From Acidobacteriota bacterium (lineage in GTDB: Bacteria > Acidobacteriota > UBA890 > WLXD01), in assembly GCA_022571615.1 (NCBI GenBank), contig JACZXM010000131.1, positions 1 through 7,417 of the forward strand: a stretch of DNA of 7,417 nucleotides, given 5' to 3'. This document shows positions 1 through 5,488 of this stretch, one piece after another. A model generated the notes under the pieces. That model searched no databases. It saw nothing but the letters and a program-made list of their open reading frames with translations, and had not been told where the DNA came from. The position numbers and the translations under genes were made by a program. Position 1 is the stretch's first letter. Each line of letters begins with the position of its first letter.

Positions 1-1075
1 CGAAGATGTCGGCCTCCGCTTCGTTGGTGCGCACAAACGTGTTGAGCACCGGCGTGAGCGCGAAGAGGTAGACCGACAAGAGCGCCGTAAGCAGCGGCAG
101 TCCCGCCACGTCGCCGATCCCGCCAACCTTCCAGGCCCCGCCCCAACGAGCCAGGGCACGGTCGAAGGACCAGCTCAGGAAGGCGAAGCCACCAAACAGC
201 ACAAGCGCGAAGAAGAGCAACCCCTCGTAGACGTGGTTGAGCACGTAATGCCCGAGCTCGTGTCCCATCACCGCCTGGATCTCTGCCGGCGAGGTGCGGT
301 TGAGCAGGTTGTCGTTGAGGCTCACGCGCAGCGTACCGGCGATGCCGCTGACGTTGGCACTGACCCGAGTGCTCTGCCGCGACGCGTCGAACTGATAGAC
401 ATTGTCGGCCGGTACGCCATTGGCCCGCGCCATCGCCAGAATCGGATCGCGCACCGCCGGATCATCGACAGGCTCGTAGGTGTTGAACAACGGCGCGATG
501 AAGACCGGTGCAATCAGCAGTATCAGCAGCAGGAAGACGAACGATACCATCGCCCCCCACACCCACCAGCGGCGAGGTGAGCGCCTGAAGACGCCGTACA
601 AGACCATCAACATCACCGTACCGAGCACCAGGGCAACCGCCAGCGCCTTCATTTGCTCGCCGAACCATGGGCCGAAGCTCTGCGTTGCCAGGCCGTAGTG
701 ATGCTCGCGGTAATACGCCTGGTACACCGTAAGCGGAAACCCGAGCGCGAAGGTAAGCACCAGGTACTGGAGCGCGTACAACGCTGTTTGCAGGGGGGCC
801 TTCCGCGTGACCCGTTCCGCCAGGTCCCGCATGCCAGCCGACCAGCGGCACGATAGCAGCAGCCACGCCACACCGAGGCCGTAAAGGAAACCCCACAGCT
901 GCAACCAGTAGCCGCCCTCGAAGTAGGCGTCGGATCTTTCTCTTTCCTCCGACGACAGCTGCGACAGGTAGGCGTCGGTAGCCGCCTCGACGTCGAAGGA
1001 GGCCACTTGCTGCGCCTGGGCGACCAATGGCGCAAACAGGATCAACACCAGTATCAGAGCCGAACCGTGCCGCAT
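1..1075 (-). CDS. M48 family membrane zinc metalloprotease (Ste24/CAAX protease-like), 3' end cut by window edge
   Basis: Integral-membrane zinc endopeptidase of family M48, expected to cleave peptide substrates at or in the inner membrane; the bacterial substrate is unknown. The frame reads 358 codons to the window edge. Residues 5-21 form a hydrophobic signal or first membrane segment ending in AQA. Further hydrophobic segments lie near residues 57-76, 96-120, 143-163, 170-197, about 285-305 and 325-345. The zinc motif HELGH is at residues 272-276 (H272, E273, H276). The third-ligand motif ExxAD (EAEAD, 352-356) is reached just before the edge, so about 50 or more C-terminal residues are outside the window. 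The motif YREHHYGLATQ near residue 122 is also typical of Ste24-like proteins. The start is fixed by AGGAGG five bases upstream. It is transcribed away from the toxin-antitoxin module. The family is certain; the substrate is not. Confidence 0.93.
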   Translation of the reverse strand, partial: MRHGSALILVLILFAPLVAQAQQVASFDVEAATDAYLSQLSSEERERSDAYFEGGYWLQLWGFLYGLGVAWLLLSCRWSAGMRDLAERVTRKAPLQTALYALQYLVLTFALGFPLTVYQAYYREHHYGLATQSFGPWFGEQMKALAVALVLGTVMLMVLYGVFRRSPRRWWVWGAMVSFVFLLLILLIAPVFIAPLFNTYEPVDDPAVRDPILAMARANGVPADNVYQFDASRQSTRVSANVSGIAGTLRVSLNDNLLNRTSPAEIQAVMGHELGHYVLNHVYEGLLFFALVLFGGFAFLSWSFDRALARWGGAWKVGGIGDVAGLPLLTALLSVYLFALTPVLNTFVRTNEAEADIF

Positions 1076-1129
1076 GATTCCCTCCTGGTTGGCTAGCTGA
1101 CAGCATCGGGCTCAGCAGCCCTCTGCGCC
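1073..1129 (+). repeat. 57-bp imperfect direct repeat, copy A (start of M48 gene)
   Basis: Matches 2246-2302 in the same orientation without gaps and with five differences, all transitions; copy A always has A or T where copy B has G or C. It covers the M48 start codon, its ribosome binding site and about 45 bases upstream. It contains a small hairpin, GGGCT-CAGC-AGCCC, at about 1108-1121; in copy B the stem becomes GGGCT/GGCCC and can still pair with one G-U wobble. Similarity may continue weakly to a shared TTTCATCG (1146-1153 and 2323-2330) after a four-base shift. With copy B it brackets the toxin-antitoxin module. Confidence 0.85.
1081..1086 (-). promoter_or_regulatory. Shine-Dalgarno sequence of the M48 protease gene
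   Basis: AGGAGG on the minus strand, five bases before the ATG at 1075. It decides the start of the M48 gene. The same sequence is preserved at 2254-2259 in the second copy of the 57-bp repeat, where the corresponding ATG has become ACG and is soon followed by a stop. The second copy therefore looks like a non-functional duplicate of this translation start region. Confidence 0.8.
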
Positions 1130-1536
1130 GGACCGGAAACTGTGCTTTCATCGATCGTGTCACCGTCTGAGCGTGTTTCGTTGCCGAACGGGAGTCAACG
1201 TTACTCATGGCGTGGCCTCCCGACGCGGCTTCGCGGCCAGCAAATAGCCGGGATCGATCGTCGTGCTGCTCGCGTTGGCGTGCGTCCCCCTAGCCTTTAG
1301 CCTACCTTCACGCGGGCCCGGAACCCACCCCCTCGCGCAGCCGCTCCAGCCCGGCGTGGAAGAAATCGACCGCCGCCGCCTTGGCGTAGCTGACCCGCCC
1401 CGCCACCAAGCACGCCGGCATCGTCACCCGGCCGCTGATCTTCCTGATGGGAATCCCCTGATCGCGGCCGTCTTATGAACCTGGGGCGTGGCTCGCGGCG
1501 CGCCCTACTACATGCCTCATCTCAACATGTCGAAAC
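1130..1536. other. Gene-poor stretch between M48 gene and toxin-antitoxin promoter
   Basis: About 400 bases with no gene that I can support. It holds the possible minus-strand remnant described separately, a short tandem motif (TAGCCTTTAGCCTA near 1291), and towards its right end a more AT-rich patch leading into the toxin promoter. The plus-strand open frame 1263-1478 has no clear ribosome binding site, is rich in Pro, Arg and Ala like a shadow frame, and is not called. No tRNA, convincing terminator or insertion-sequence ends were seen. Confidence 0.5.
1205..1472 (-). pseudogene. Possible broken gene remnant upstream of the M48 gene
   Basis: Two minus-strand open frames in different phases lie end to end. 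One (1308-1472, about 54 codons between stops, containing the stretches GRVTMPACLVAGRVSYAK and AVDFFHAGLERLREG) reads like real protein. The other ends at 1205-1207 with a tail reading TIDPGYLLAAKPRREATP. A single frameshift near 1310 would join them. I do not recognise the family. The stop at 1205-1207 overlaps an ATG (1206-1208) preceded by GGGAGG seven bases away, an arrangement typical of coupled genes, but the frame begun by that ATG runs out of phase through the M48 gene. In GC-rich DNA this could all be chance; confidence is low. Confidence 0.2.
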
Positions 1537-1545
1537 TGATATAAT
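1537..1545 (+). promoter_or_regulatory. Extended -10 promoter of the toxin-antitoxin operon
   Basis: TGATATAAT is a perfect match to the extended -10 consensus (TGnTATAAT), in a locally AT-rich patch inside GC-rich DNA. No good -35 box lies at the usual distance, as expected for an extended -10 promoter. Transcription would begin about seven bases downstream, near 1552, only a few bases before the toxin ATG at 1559, giving a very short leader. Autorepression by the antitoxin binding here is expected for this kind of module, but I see no clear operator palindrome. Confidence 0.6.
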
Positions 1546-1558
1546 ACCGAGACTCGCA

Positions 1559-1888
1559 ATGAACGGTGAACGGCCGCTCCGGTGGCTCGCGGGCGAGATC
1601 AAGACGCCGCCGTTCTCTACTGCAGGACGCATCGAGGCGGGCGTCTTGTTGAGAAAGTTACAGAGAGGCGAGCGGCTCTCGATGCCGCGGTCGCGACCCA
1701 TCCGCGAGATCGGGCGCGACTGCCATGAGTTGCGCATCAAGGATGTGCAACAGAGTTGGAGGATCATCTACCGCCTGGACGTCGACGCGATTCTGATTCT
1801 CGAAGTCTTCCAGAAGAAGACGCGGAAGACACCGCATCGCATGATCCGGAACTGCCGGCGCCGTCTCCGGGAGTACGACGATGGATAG
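1559..1888 (+). CDS. Toxin of type II toxin-antitoxin module, phage-derived Gp49-like (DUF891, RelE/HigB-like) family
   Basis: A 109-residue protein of the Gp49-like/HigB branch of the RelE superfamily. Relatives are generally ribosome-dependent mRNA interferases that stop translation when the antitoxin is lost; activity here is inferred. Family features in order: the N-terminal PLRWLAGEIKTPPFS (6-20), an alpha-helical stretch with LLRKLQRGE (30-38), the core strands CHELRIKD (55-62) and WRIIYRLD (67-74), EVFQKKT (82-88), and a basic C-terminal helix. The open frame extends upstream to 1475, but the family N-terminus begins near 1559 and the promoter lies at 1537-1545, so the upstream ATG is rejected. 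The ribosome binding site is weak, and a near-leaderless message may explain that. The toxin precedes the antitoxin, the order usual for HigBA-type pairs. It overlaps the next gene by eight bases. Confidence 0.88.
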   Translation: MNGERPLRWLAGEIKTPPFSTAGRIEAGVLLRKLQRGERLSMPRSRPIREIGRDCHELRIKDVQQSWRIIYRLDVDAILILEVFQKKTRKTPHRMIRNCRRRLREYDDG

Positions 1889-2192
1889 AGCCAAGTGGAA
1901 TCGGCTGCAAGGCAAAGGCTGGAAGGAAGGAACCGTCGCCGAGTTTCTCGACCTCAGCCCTGAAGACGCGGCCTACGTCGAGCTCAAGCTACAGCTCAGC
2001 GAGGCCGTGCGATCACTACGGCGCCAGAGCAAGCTGACGCAAGTTCAGCTGGCCGAACGACTCGGCTCCAGCCAGTCGCGTGTAGCGAAGATCGAAGCTG
2101 GAGATCCGTCCGTATCGCTGGATCTATTGACGCGGTCGATGCTAGCGCTAGGAGCTTCGAAGAAGGACATCGCACGGGCGATGGCACGATAG
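1881..2192 (+). CDS. Antitoxin, XRE-family helix-turn-helix protein (HigA-like)
   Basis: A 103-residue DNA-binding protein, the partner of the Gp49-like toxin. Family members bind and neutralise the toxin and repress their own operon. The N-terminal segment WKEGTVAEFLDLSPEDAAYVE (about 14-34) is the linker typical of antitoxins paired with this toxin family. Residues 41-93 form the XRE/Cro-C1 helix-turn-helix, with LTQVQLAERLGSSQSRVAKIE (52-72) holding the recognition helix. The ATG at 1881 lies inside the toxin gene, overlaps its stop by eight bases, and is preceded by GGGAG about seven bases away, so translation is probably coupled. A repeat copy begins 53 bases after the stop. The helix-turn-helix family is certain; the pairing is strongly supported by the overlap and gene order. 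Confidence 0.9.
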   Translation: MDRAKWNRLQGKGWKEGTVAEFLDLSPEDAAYVELKLQLSEAVRSLRRQSKLTQVQLAERLGSSQSRVAKIEAGDPSVSLDLLTRSMLALGASKKDIARAMAR

Positions 2193-2245
2193 CTGAGATC
2201 GCCGGCAGACGCGGGGTCGTCAGCGCCGGTTACGACAGCTCATCC

Positions 2246-2302
2246 CGTGATTCCCTCCTGGTCGGCCAGCTGACAGCGTCGGGCTCAGCGGCCCTCTGCG
2301 CC
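2246..2302 (+). repeat. 57-bp imperfect direct repeat, copy B (between antitoxin and matrixin-like gene)
   Basis: Second copy of the sequence at 1073-1129, 1173 bases away, 52 of 57 positions identical. It keeps the CCTCCT that is the M48 ribosome binding site on the minus strand, but the start codon equivalent is changed to ACG and a stop follows two codons later, so no M48 gene starts here. It ends at 2302, exactly where protease-like sequence of the next gene begins. Its position suggests an insertion or duplication boundary. It could be a recombination footprint or a tandem duplication later interrupted by the toxin-antitoxin module. Confidence 0.85.
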
Positions 2303-2356
2303 AGCCGGGGACCCATCGGATTTTTCATCGCCGACGACCACGAACCGGATTCCGCC
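2303..2356 (+). other. In-frame coding-like extension upstream of the matrixin start, without a start codon
   Basis: In the phase of the matrixin gene this stretch has no stop and reads RGPIGFFIADDHEPD before the GTG at 2357. A short strand followed by a loop and the helix ARWALRAWEEAA is how catalytic domains of this metalloprotease type begin, so it is probably former or real coding sequence. Moving further upstream in this phase, through copy B and into the antitoxin gene, I find no ATG, GTG or TTG. A rare CTG start or loss of the original start are the remaining options. Confidence 0.5.
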
Positions 2357-2851
2357 GTGAGATCCGGCGACGCCCAGCTCGCACGCTGGGCGCTACGGGC
2401 CTGGGAGGAGGCCGCCGAGGGACGCTTCGAGCTGGTTGCAGCAGCAAAAGACCGCTCCTTGATTCATCTGTACTGGGTGTCCGGTGCCGATGGCCTGTAC
2501 GGCGAGATGCGCCCCTTCCTGCTCGGTGAGCAACGGGGTGCCGCCGTCTTCGTCCTCCCCGACACTCGCGGCCTGGGCGACGAGATTCATCAACGGGCGG
2601 CGCAGGACCCGCTGTTTCGAGAGACCGTGGTCTACCTGACCTGCCTCCACGAGCTCGGGCATGCGCTCGGTCTCCCCCACACTCAGGCCTACGCGGACAT
2701 CATGTACTCGTTCCAGTACGGCGGCGACATCGTGGGGTACTTCCAGCGCTACCGCGACCGCATCGGCACGCGCGAGGACATCGCGCAGGTGCCGGGTCTG
2801 TCGGAAGAGGACATCGCCAGGTTGCGAGCGTTGTACGATCGGTCACCGTAG
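2357..2851 (+). CDS. Matrixin-like (metzincin) zinc metalloprotease, probably missing its N-terminus
   Basis: Zinc endopeptidase of the metzincin type. From the GTG at 2357 the product is 164 residues. The zinc motif HELGHALGLPH (98-108) supplies H98, E99, H102 and H108, and the Met-turn IMY (115-117) follows closely, so the active site is complete. The C-terminal part (DIVGYFQRYRDRI, then DIAQVPGLSEEDIARLRALY) is helical. Proteins of this type are usually exported, yet no signal peptide is present. The frame stays open upstream of the GTG with family-like residues (GFFIADD), and this stops at the right end of repeat copy B. The GTG has no good ribosome binding site. The simplest reading is a gene whose original start and signal peptide were lost or displaced. 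It lies 79 bases before the NTF2-like gene and may be co-transcribed with it. Catalytic class is confident; whether it is still functional is not. Confidence 0.8.
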   Translation: MRSGDAQLARWALRAWEEAAEGRFELVAAAKDRSLIHLYWVSGADGLYGEMRPFLLGEQRGAAVFVLPDTRGLGDEIHQRAAQDPLFRETVVYLTCLHELGHALGLPHTQAYADIMYSFQYGGDIVGYFQRYRDRIGTREDIAQVPGLSEEDIARLRALYDRSP

Positions 2852-2930
2852 CCTGGCAGCAGCGGGCGCCGATCCACGACAACAATTTCTGGTTCCGCTC
2901 TTTCGACCACGATCTGCGAGGAGAGCCACG

Positions 2931-3365
2931 ATGATGAGCGCGTTGATCCTGACGCTAGTGCTCCCGCTCCTGCCAATCCCGGTCCAGGACTCTCCTGAAA
3001 CAACCGTCGATGCGTTCCATGCCGCCGTTTCCGGCGACGACCGGGACGCGGCGCTGGCGTTGCTCGACGAAGACGTGGTGATCTTCGAGGCCGGCGGCGC
3101 CGAGATGTCGCGCCAAGAGTACGCCTCGCACCACCTCGGGGGTGACATGAAGTTCGCCGCTGCCGTGGAGCGCACCGTCACCGACCGGCAATCCGATAGC
3201 CGCGGCGACATCGCCTGGGTCCTGACCCGTACCGAAACCCATGGCAGCTTGGGCGAGCGCGAGATCCACTCGCGCGGGACCGAGACCATGCTGCTGCGGC
3301 GCACAGACGACGGCTGGCGGATCGTTCACATCCACTGGTCGTCGGGCAGGATTCGCAATCCGTAG
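2931..3365 (+). CDS. Secreted NTF2-like (SnoaL/DUF4440-type) small protein
   Basis: A 144-residue protein with a short N-terminal signal peptide (MMSALILTLVLPLLPIPVQD, cleavage around 18-20) and one NTF2-like cone domain. The domain shows the usual layout: a first helix (ETTVDAFHAAVSGDDRDAAL, about 23-42) with LLDEDVVIFEAGG (44-56), then a helix with RQEYASHH (61-68), and paired strands ending in WRIVHIHWSS (129-138). Such domains may be catalytic or only bind ligands; the role cannot be read here. GAGGAGA lies about six bases before the ATG at 2931; a second in-frame ATG follows directly. The frame is open much further upstream, but that part overlaps the matrixin gene out of phase and is rejected. 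The dCMP deaminase starts 58 bases downstream, so they may share a transcript. Confidence 0.82.
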   Translation: MMSALILTLVLPLLPIPVQDSPETTVDAFHAAVSGDDRDAALALLDEDVVIFEAGGAEMSRQEYASHHLGGDMKFAAAVERTVTDRQSDSRGDIAWVLTRTETHGSLGEREIHSRGTETMLLRRTDDGWRIVHIHWSSGRIRNP

Positions 3366-3423
3366 CAGGCCGCGGTGTCCCGAGCGCCGAGATTGTCACC
3401 GTCAACGAGCACCGAGGAACGCC

Positions 3424-3894
3424 ATGGAACGACCGGGATGGGACGCCTACTACATGGCCATCGCGCACTCCGTCAAGGCGCGGTCGAATTGCATTCGCCG
3501 CCAGGTGGGCGCGCTCATCGTGGTGCAAAAGTCGATCATCAGCACCGGGTACAACGGCTCGCCCATGGGGGTTCGCAACTGCTCCGACGGCGGCTGCGGG
3601 CGCTGCGCCTCTGACGCGCCGCCGGGGGCAGGATACGACACCTGCATCTGTGTCCATGCCGAACAGAACGCCTTCTTGCTGGCCGCCCGACATGGCAACG
3701 CGACCGGCGGAGGAGTCCTGTACAGCACGCTGCGCCCTTGCTTCGGGTGCGCCAAGGAAGCCATTCAGGCTGGAATTCGCGAGATCGTATTCGATGCGCC
3801 CGACGCCTATGAGGCCGATCTCGAGGAGGCGTACCGGCAGCTCATTGCAGAGTCGGGAATGTTCTTCCGGCAGCACACAACGGCGGCCCGTTAG
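3424..3894 (+). CDS. Deoxycytidylate (dCMP) deaminase family protein
   Basis: Zinc-dependent cytosolic enzyme that deaminates dCMP to dUMP and so feeds dTMP synthesis. The 156-residue length and architecture fit the family. The catalytic zinc site is complete: HAE at 78-80 (H78 ligand, E80 proton shuttle) and PCFGC at 105-109 (C106 and C109 ligands). GYNGSPMG (42-49) is the nucleotide-binding loop typical of dCMP deaminases. Extra cysteines at C23, C53, C58, C61, C74 and C76 lie where dCMP deaminases such as the phage T4 enzyme carry a second, structural zinc site; C76, two residues before the catalytic His, fits that pattern. The ATG at 3424 begins the conserved RPGWDAYYMAIA segment; GAGGAAC precedes it as a moderate ribosome binding site. 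It converges with the amidohydrolase gene. Close relatives such as ComEB share this fold; I see no competence genes nearby. Confidence 0.92.
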   Translation: MERPGWDAYYMAIAHSVKARSNCIRRQVGALIVVQKSIISTGYNGSPMGVRNCSDGGCGRCASDAPPGAGYDTCICVHAEQNAFLLAARHGNATGGGVLYSTLRPCFGCAKEAIQAGIREIVFDAPDAYEADLEEAYRQLIAESGMFFRQHTTAAR

Positions 3895-4021
3895 CCTGCA
3901 TTTCCCGACGGGGTGCATAGTCCCCACGGGGCTGACCTTCGAACGCGACTTCGAGCGCATCTCCGGCCTGCAAGCGACTGTGCTCTCGGCGCGATAGCCC
4001 GCGACTCGTGACCGCAGTCCG
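3895..4021. other. Convergent intergenic region between deaminase and amidohydrolase genes
   Basis: The 127 bases separate two convergent genes, so transcription should end here. A GC hairpin can form from GGGG and CCCC around 3911-3926 (loop of about eight), with a further GGGG just after. No T-tract follows, so this is at best a weak bidirectional terminator. A plus-strand frame running to a stop at 3995-3997 reads TGLTFERDFERISGLQ, which is protein-like, but no start or ribosome binding site supports a gene. Confidence 0.3.
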
Positions 4022-5314
4022 TCAGGATTCCTCGTTCCGGTACACCTGACCGCCCTTCATCACGTACCGCACCTGCCGTAGGGCTGAGATGTCTCGGCTC
4101 GGGTCGCCCTGGACCGCGATCAGGTCGGCCAGGAGGCCGGGCCGGATCGCCCCCAGCCGATCGTCGATCGCGAGGATCCGGGCGTTGCCCAGGGTGGCGG
4201 CATGCAGGGCATCCGCCGGGTCCATGCCGTACTCGACCATGAGCTCGAGCTCGCGTACGTTGTCGCCGTGGGGATACACGCCGACGTCGCCACCGAAGCA
4301 GATCGACACCCCGGCCCGCAAGGCGGCCGCGAAACTGGCCCGCTTGGATGCGATGCGCGCCGGCTCGGGATCGATGCCCTTGCGCCAACCGCCATACCGG
4401 AGGATCGCGTCGCCGGCCGCGAGCGTGGGACAAAGCGCCACTCCATGCTCGACCATGAGCTGGAAGATCTCCTCTGTCCCCTGGTCGCCGTGCTCGATCG
4501 TCCTGACGCCGGCGAGGACCGCACGGCGCATGCCTTCCGCGGTCGAGGCGTGGGCCACGACCGAGCGGCCCGAGCTCGCGGCGACTTCGACAATGCGCTC
4601 CAATTCCCTCTGGGTGAAAGTCGGCCGGGCGGTCCTACCCGGACCCCAGCGGTAGTCCGCGTACACCTTGATCCAGTCGGCGCCCTTGCCAATCTGGTCT
4701 CGTGTGACTCGGATCAGCTCGTCGATTCCATCGGCCACCTCGGCGCCCTTCGGCAGCCCGAGCTCCGGCGCACCCTTTGGGTTATAGCTGCCCGTAGCGA
4801 CGATGGCGCGGGTGGTGACGATCATCCGGGGTCCGGGAATCACCCCGCGCTCGATCGCTTCCTTGAGCCCGACGTCGGCGTACCCGGCTCCCTCGGTACC
4901 CAGGTCGCGCACCGTCGTGACCCCGGCCAGCAAGGTATCCCGCGCGTGCACTACCGCCCGCGCGGTGCGCAGCCCCAGCGACTCGTTCAGAACCTGGTCG
5001 GTCCATGGCGTTTCGTCGTACGGGTGCAACAACAGGTGCGAGTGTCCCTCGATCAGACCGGGCATGAGGGTCACGTCGCCGAGGTCGATCACCCGCACGT
5101 CGGCGGTGCTAATGACCTCGCTTGCCGGGCCCACAGCTGCGATCCGATCACCCGAGACGAGCACCACCCAGTTTCGGTGCATCGCGGCCCCGTCGTACAG
5201 GCGGGCAGCCTCCAACAGCATCGCCCCGGTCGGCTGATCCTGTGGGGACGCAGCCAAGGCAGCGGCGGCCAGCAGGCAGACCAGGAGTATCGATGCCAGG
5301 CAGGTGTTTCTCAT
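4022..5314 (-). CDS. Secreted metal-dependent amidohydrolase (imidazolonepropionase-related, COG1228 type)
   Basis: A 430-residue hydrolase of the amidohydrolase superfamily. Relatives include Xaa-Pro and Xaa-Arg/Lys dipeptidases as well as imidazolonepropionase, so the substrate could be a dipeptide or an N-acyl amino acid. A signal peptide covers residues 1-21 (SILLVCLLAAAALA), placing it in the periplasm. The two-metal site is intact: HSH (H91, H93) after MPGLIEG, the bridging-lysine motif DWIKVY (K216), H255 in VVAHAST, H275 in IEHGD, and D343 in CFGGDVG. The C-terminal small domain returns with GAIRPGLLADLIAVQGDP. The open frame reaches up to 5395, but the ATG at 5314 is chosen because it begins the signal peptide and follows a GGGAAGGG ribosome binding site. 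It is transcribed divergently from the ClpB-like ATPase. Family certain, substrate open. Confidence 0.9.
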   Translation of the reverse strand: MRNTCLASILLVCLLAAAALAASPQDQPTGAMLLEAARLYDGAAMHRNWVVLVSGDRIAAVGPASEVISTADVRVIDLGDVTLMPGLIEGHSHLLLHPYDETPWTDQVLNESLGLRTARAVVHARDTLLAGVTTVRDLGTEGAGYADVGLKEAIERGVIPGPRMIVTTRAIVATGSYNPKGAPELGLPKGAEVADGIDELIRVTRDQIGKGADWIKVYADYRWGPGRTARPTFTQRELERIVEVAASSGRSVVAHASTAEGMRRAVLAGVRTIEHGDQGTEEIFQLMVEHGVALCPTLAAGDAILRYGGWRKGIDPEPARIASKRASFAAALRAGVSICFGGDVGVYPHGDNVRELELMVEYGMDPADALHAATLGNARILAIDDRLGAIRPGLLADLIAVQGDPSRDISALRQVRYVMKGGQVYRNEES

Positions 5315-5457
5315 AGCGCCCTTCCCTACCGGTTGCGGCACTGCCGGTCTGGCAGGCCGTGGTGGATGACAAACGCCGCACTGTCCTTCCCACACCGGAT
5401 CTGAAACCGGCGCCGGGTCGACGGCACACTATCAGGCAGAGGCGGGTCCCCCTGAAC
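5315..5457. other. Divergent promoter region between amidohydrolase and AAA+ ATPase genes
   Basis: This stretch must carry promoters for both flanking genes, but I see no convincing -35/-10 pair on either strand. It contains one inverted repeat, CTGCC-GGTCT-GGCAG, at 5341-5355, which could be an operator half-site pair. Assignment is speculative. Confidence 0.3.
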
Positions 5458-5475
5458 GTCGCCCCCCGGGGCGAC
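5458..5475 (+). promoter_or_regulatory. Perfect 8+8 inverted repeat touching the ribosome binding site of the AAA+ gene
   Basis: GTCGCCCCCCGGGGCGAC has two perfect 8-base arms separated by two bases. As RNA it folds into a 7-bp GC stem with a four-base loop. It ends one base before the Shine-Dalgarno AGGAGGT. An upstream CCT (5451-5453) could also pair with the first AGG of that sequence across a short bulge, partly hiding it. It may be a repressor operator in DNA or a translational control hairpin in RNA; the sequence alone does not decide. Confidence 0.45.
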
Positions 5476-5482
5476 AGGAGGT
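5476..5482 (+). promoter_or_regulatory. Shine-Dalgarno sequence of the ClpB-like AAA+ gene
   Basis: AGGAGGT, a near-perfect ribosome binding site six bases before the ATG at 5489. It fixes the start and shows that the basic, unstructured N-terminal tail of the ATPase is translated. Confidence 0.85.
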
Positions 5483-5488
5483 GCGGCG

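Noticed and set aside
462..1208. Minus-strand 248-codon open frame as a real gene
   Set aside because: It overlaps the M48 gene in another phase on the same strand. The M48 frame carries HELGH, membrane segments and its own AGGAGG. Only the start signal is kept as an observation.
1475..1558. Longer toxin starting at the ATG at 1475
   Set aside because: The added residues do not match the family, the frame would span the extended -10 promoter, and the family N-terminus begins just after 1559.
1073..2302. Integron cassette or classical insertion sequence bounded by the 57-bp repeats
   Set aside because: The repeats lack attC-type core sites, there is no transposase or integrase between them, and no terminal inverted repeats or short target duplications were seen.
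3178..3960. Minus-strand 260-codon open frame
   Set aside because: Antisense to the NTF2-like and dCMP deaminase genes, with no domain-like features; it reflects codon bias of the real genes.
3895..4021. Small RNA or tRNA-like gene in the convergent gap
   Set aside because: A TTCGA-like stretch and GC arms are present, but no cloverleaf or known RNA consensus can be folded by eye.
5315..5395. Longer amidohydrolase starting at 5395
   Set aside because: It would put 27 polar, Pro- and Arg-rich residues before an excellent signal peptide. The ATG at 5314 has a ribosome binding site.
4202..5404. Plus-strand 400-codon open frame
   Set aside because: It lies antisense to the amidohydrolase gene, which has signal peptide and full metal-site motifs. 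The plus-strand translation has no recognisable domain and the composition of a shadow frame.
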